This document shows, one piece after another, positions 6,947 to 8,076 of a DNA stretch of 8,076 nucleotides. The DNA is from Planctomycetota bacterium (GTDB taxonomy: Bacteria > Planctomycetota > Brocadiia > Brocadiales > Bathyanammoxibiaceae). Location: NCBI GenBank assembly GCA_030623665.1, contig JAUXLO010000080.1:1-8076 (forward strand). Direction: 5' to 3'. Position 1 is the first letter of the stretch. Every line of letters starts with the position of its first letter. Made by a program: the position numbers and the translations under genes. The notes beneath the pieces are model-generated. The model was not told the origin of the DNA, ran no database searches, and worked only from the letters and a program-made list of their open reading frames with translations.

Positions 6947-6975
6947 ATTCTAGCAGATATTTTCGGATATGGCAA
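6947..6975 (-). promoter_or_regulatory. Sigma70-like promoter of ppdK
   Basis: On the minus strand TTGCCA (6975-6970) and TAGAAT (6952-6947) are separated by exactly 17 bases; each differs from consensus at one position. Transcription would start near 6940, giving a leader of about 140 nt before ppdK. Confidence 0.6.
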
Positions 6976-7007
6976 GGACATTTTTTACGGACATGGGTTT
7001 ATTGCGT

Positions 7008-7036
7008 TTGACATAACTATATTAAGCTGTTAGTAT
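7008..7036 (+). promoter_or_regulatory. Sigma70-like promoter of purH
   Basis: A perfect TTGACA (7008-7013) is followed after 17 bases by TAGTAT (7031-7036), matching TATAAT at four positions including first, second and last. Transcription would start near 7043, about 110 nt before the purH ATG. Confidence 0.55.
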
Positions 7037-7153
7037 TACGTCACTTTTGCTGTTGCCTCTGGGAGAGGGCTTACCGAACCCAAGCAATATAAGCGGACAG
7101 GGCAATAGGCGGGTTGGCCGTATTAAATTAACCGTAATGAAGAGGCAGGGACT

Positions 7154-8076
7154 ATGCCTAAGATACAGAGGGCCTTGGTAAGTGTTTACGATAAGAGGGG
7201 TGTTGTAGAGTTTGCAAAAGGCTTGGCCAGGCTCGGCGTGGAGATAATATCTTCTGGTGGAACGGCCAAGCTCCTTAGGGAAAACGGACTCAGCGTTAAG
7301 GAGGTCTCCGACTATACTGGTTTTCCCGAAATGATGGACGGCAGGGTAAAGACACTGCACCCCAAGGTGCATGGTGGCCTACTTGCATTAAGGGACAACA
7401 CTACCCATGTCCAACAGATGAAAGAGCACGGCATCCTTCCTATAGACTTGGTGGTCGCAAATTTATATCCCTTCGAAAAGACCATCGCCAAGGAGGGTGT
7501 CACAGTGGACGAGGCCATAGAGAACATAGACATCGGCGGCCCTTCCATGATACGGTCCGCGGCGAAGAACCACAAGCATGTGGCCGTTGTAATCGACCCT
7601 GACCAGTATGTTTCTGTACTGGAAGAAATAGAGAAGGGCAACGGGCGGATATCCGAGTCGAAGAGCCTTGAGTTGGCTATTCAGGCGTTTAAACTTACAG
7701 CCCGTTATGATGGTGCAATCTCTCGCTTCCTTGCCAGTGAAACACAGGGCACCTTTCCGCACAATCTCTCTATAGAGCTTCTCAAGAAACAGGAGCTCCG
7801 ATACGGTGAAAACCCACACCAGGCCGCTGCGTTTTATTTAGATGCGGAGGGCATTCCAGAACCCTGCGTCTCGCGGCTGGAACAACTGTGGGGCAAGGAA
7901 CTCTCATTCAACAATATACTCGATCTTGACGCGGCCCTTGAGCTGGTGAAGGAGTTTGAGGAGCCAGGGGCAGCAGTGATAAAACATACAAACCCCTGTG
8001 GTGCAGGGATTGCTCAAACGCTCCCTGAGGCCTTCCGCAGGGCCTATGGGGGGGACCCTGTGTCGGCCTTTGGTTC
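7154..8076 (+). CDS. purH: Bifunctional AICAR transformylase/IMP cyclohydrolase, N-terminal 307 residues (3' end outside window)
   Basis: PurH carries out the last two steps of IMP synthesis in the cytoplasm: formyl transfer to AICAR from 10-formyltetrahydrofolate, and ring closure of FAICAR. The N-terminal IMP cyclohydrolase domain (about 1-195) has SVYDKRG, SSGGTAKLL, GFPEMMDGRVKTLHPKVHGG, NLYPFEKT and ENIDIGGPSMIRSAAKN. The transformylase domain begins with LRYGENPHQ (215-223), the SFNNILDLDAA segment and VIKHTNPCG, whose Lys277-His278 pair corresponds to the catalytic pair of the family. The frame is open to the right edge, and about 200 residues are expected beyond it. ATG 7154 has GAAGAGG eight bases before it and matches the usual N-terminus. 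It is transcribed divergently from ppdK. No other pur gene is visible. The start codon and all visible motifs are intact. Confidence 0.97.
   Translation, partial: MPKIQRALVSVYDKRGVVEFAKGLARLGVEIISSGGTAKLLRENGLSVKEVSDYTGFPEMMDGRVKTLHPKVHGGLLALRDNTTHVQQMKEHGILPIDLVVANLYPFEKTIAKEGVTVDEAIENIDIGGPSMIRSAAKNHKHVAVVIDPDQYVSVLEEIEKGNGRISESKSLELAIQAFKLTARYDGAISRFLASETQGTFPHNLSIELLKKQELRYGENPHQAAAFYLDAEGIPEPCVSRLEQLWGKELSFNNILDLDAALELVKEFEEPGAAVIKHTNPCGAGIAQTLPEAFRRAYGGDPVSAFG

Larger units (their letters stand above)
6800..7153. other. Divergent intergenic region between ppdK and purH
   Basis: The 354-bp gap holds a promoter for each direction, with about 32 bases between the two -35 boxes. It is AT-rich around the promoters (6900-7050). 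The ppdK leader (6800-6940) and the purH leader (about 7043-7153) show no RNA family that I recognise. A small hairpin CCTCT-GGG-AGAGG is at 7056-7068. GGACAT occurs twice (6976-6981 and 6989-6994) between the -35 boxes and could be an operator, though this is only a guess. No gene is supported. Confidence 0.5.

Noticed and set aside
7043..7153. Purine, ZTP or tetrahydrofolate riboswitch in the purH leader
   Set aside because: The position would be attractive, but I could not find the conserved core sequences of these classes; only a small 5-bp hairpin is visible.

Overview
The window is an ordinary bacterial chromosome stretch of roughly half G+C with three housekeeping loci and one accessory gene. 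From left to right it holds the 3' end of a succinate dehydrogenase/fumarate reductase flavoprotein gene (sdhA-like, cut by the left edge), the complete iron-sulfur subunit gene sdhB on the + strand, a gingipain-like C25 cysteine peptidase gene on the - strand, a noncoding block of about 640 bp, ppdK (pyruvate phosphate dikinase) on the - strand, a divergent promoter region, and the 5' two thirds of purH on the + strand, cut by the right edge. The organism cannot be named from this sequence. The combination of a C25 peptidase, a PPDK with a helical insertion and an unusual SdhB would suit an uncultured anaerobic or facultative Gram-negative lineage (for instance Planctomycetota or delta-type proteobacteria), but that is a guess.

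Region by region: sdhA and sdhB overlap by one base (TAGTG) and are surely co-transcribed. They meet the convergent C25 gene across only 50 bp, which contain a small GC hairpin and a run of nine C but no U-tract terminator. The C25 gene appears monocistronic, with its own sigma70-like promoter and a leader of about 140 nt. The block between this promoter and the end of ppdK has no convincing gene but contains several strong inverted repeats. ppdK and purH are transcribed divergently from two good sigma70-like promoters whose -35 boxes lie about 32 bp apart.

Functionally, SdhAB links the TCA cycle to the quinone pool, PPDK interconverts pyruvate and phosphoenolpyruvate, and PurH carries out the last two steps of IMP synthesis. 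They share central metabolism but not a pathway. The C25 peptidase is the outlier: its catalytic and propeptide-like regions look intact, yet it has no signal peptide and an in-frame stop prevents one from being added upstream. No new multi-gene system is visible. The items most worth checking are that peptidase, the shortened C-terminal cysteine motif of SdhB, the PPDK insertion, and the structured noncoding DNA between ppdK and the peptidase gene.
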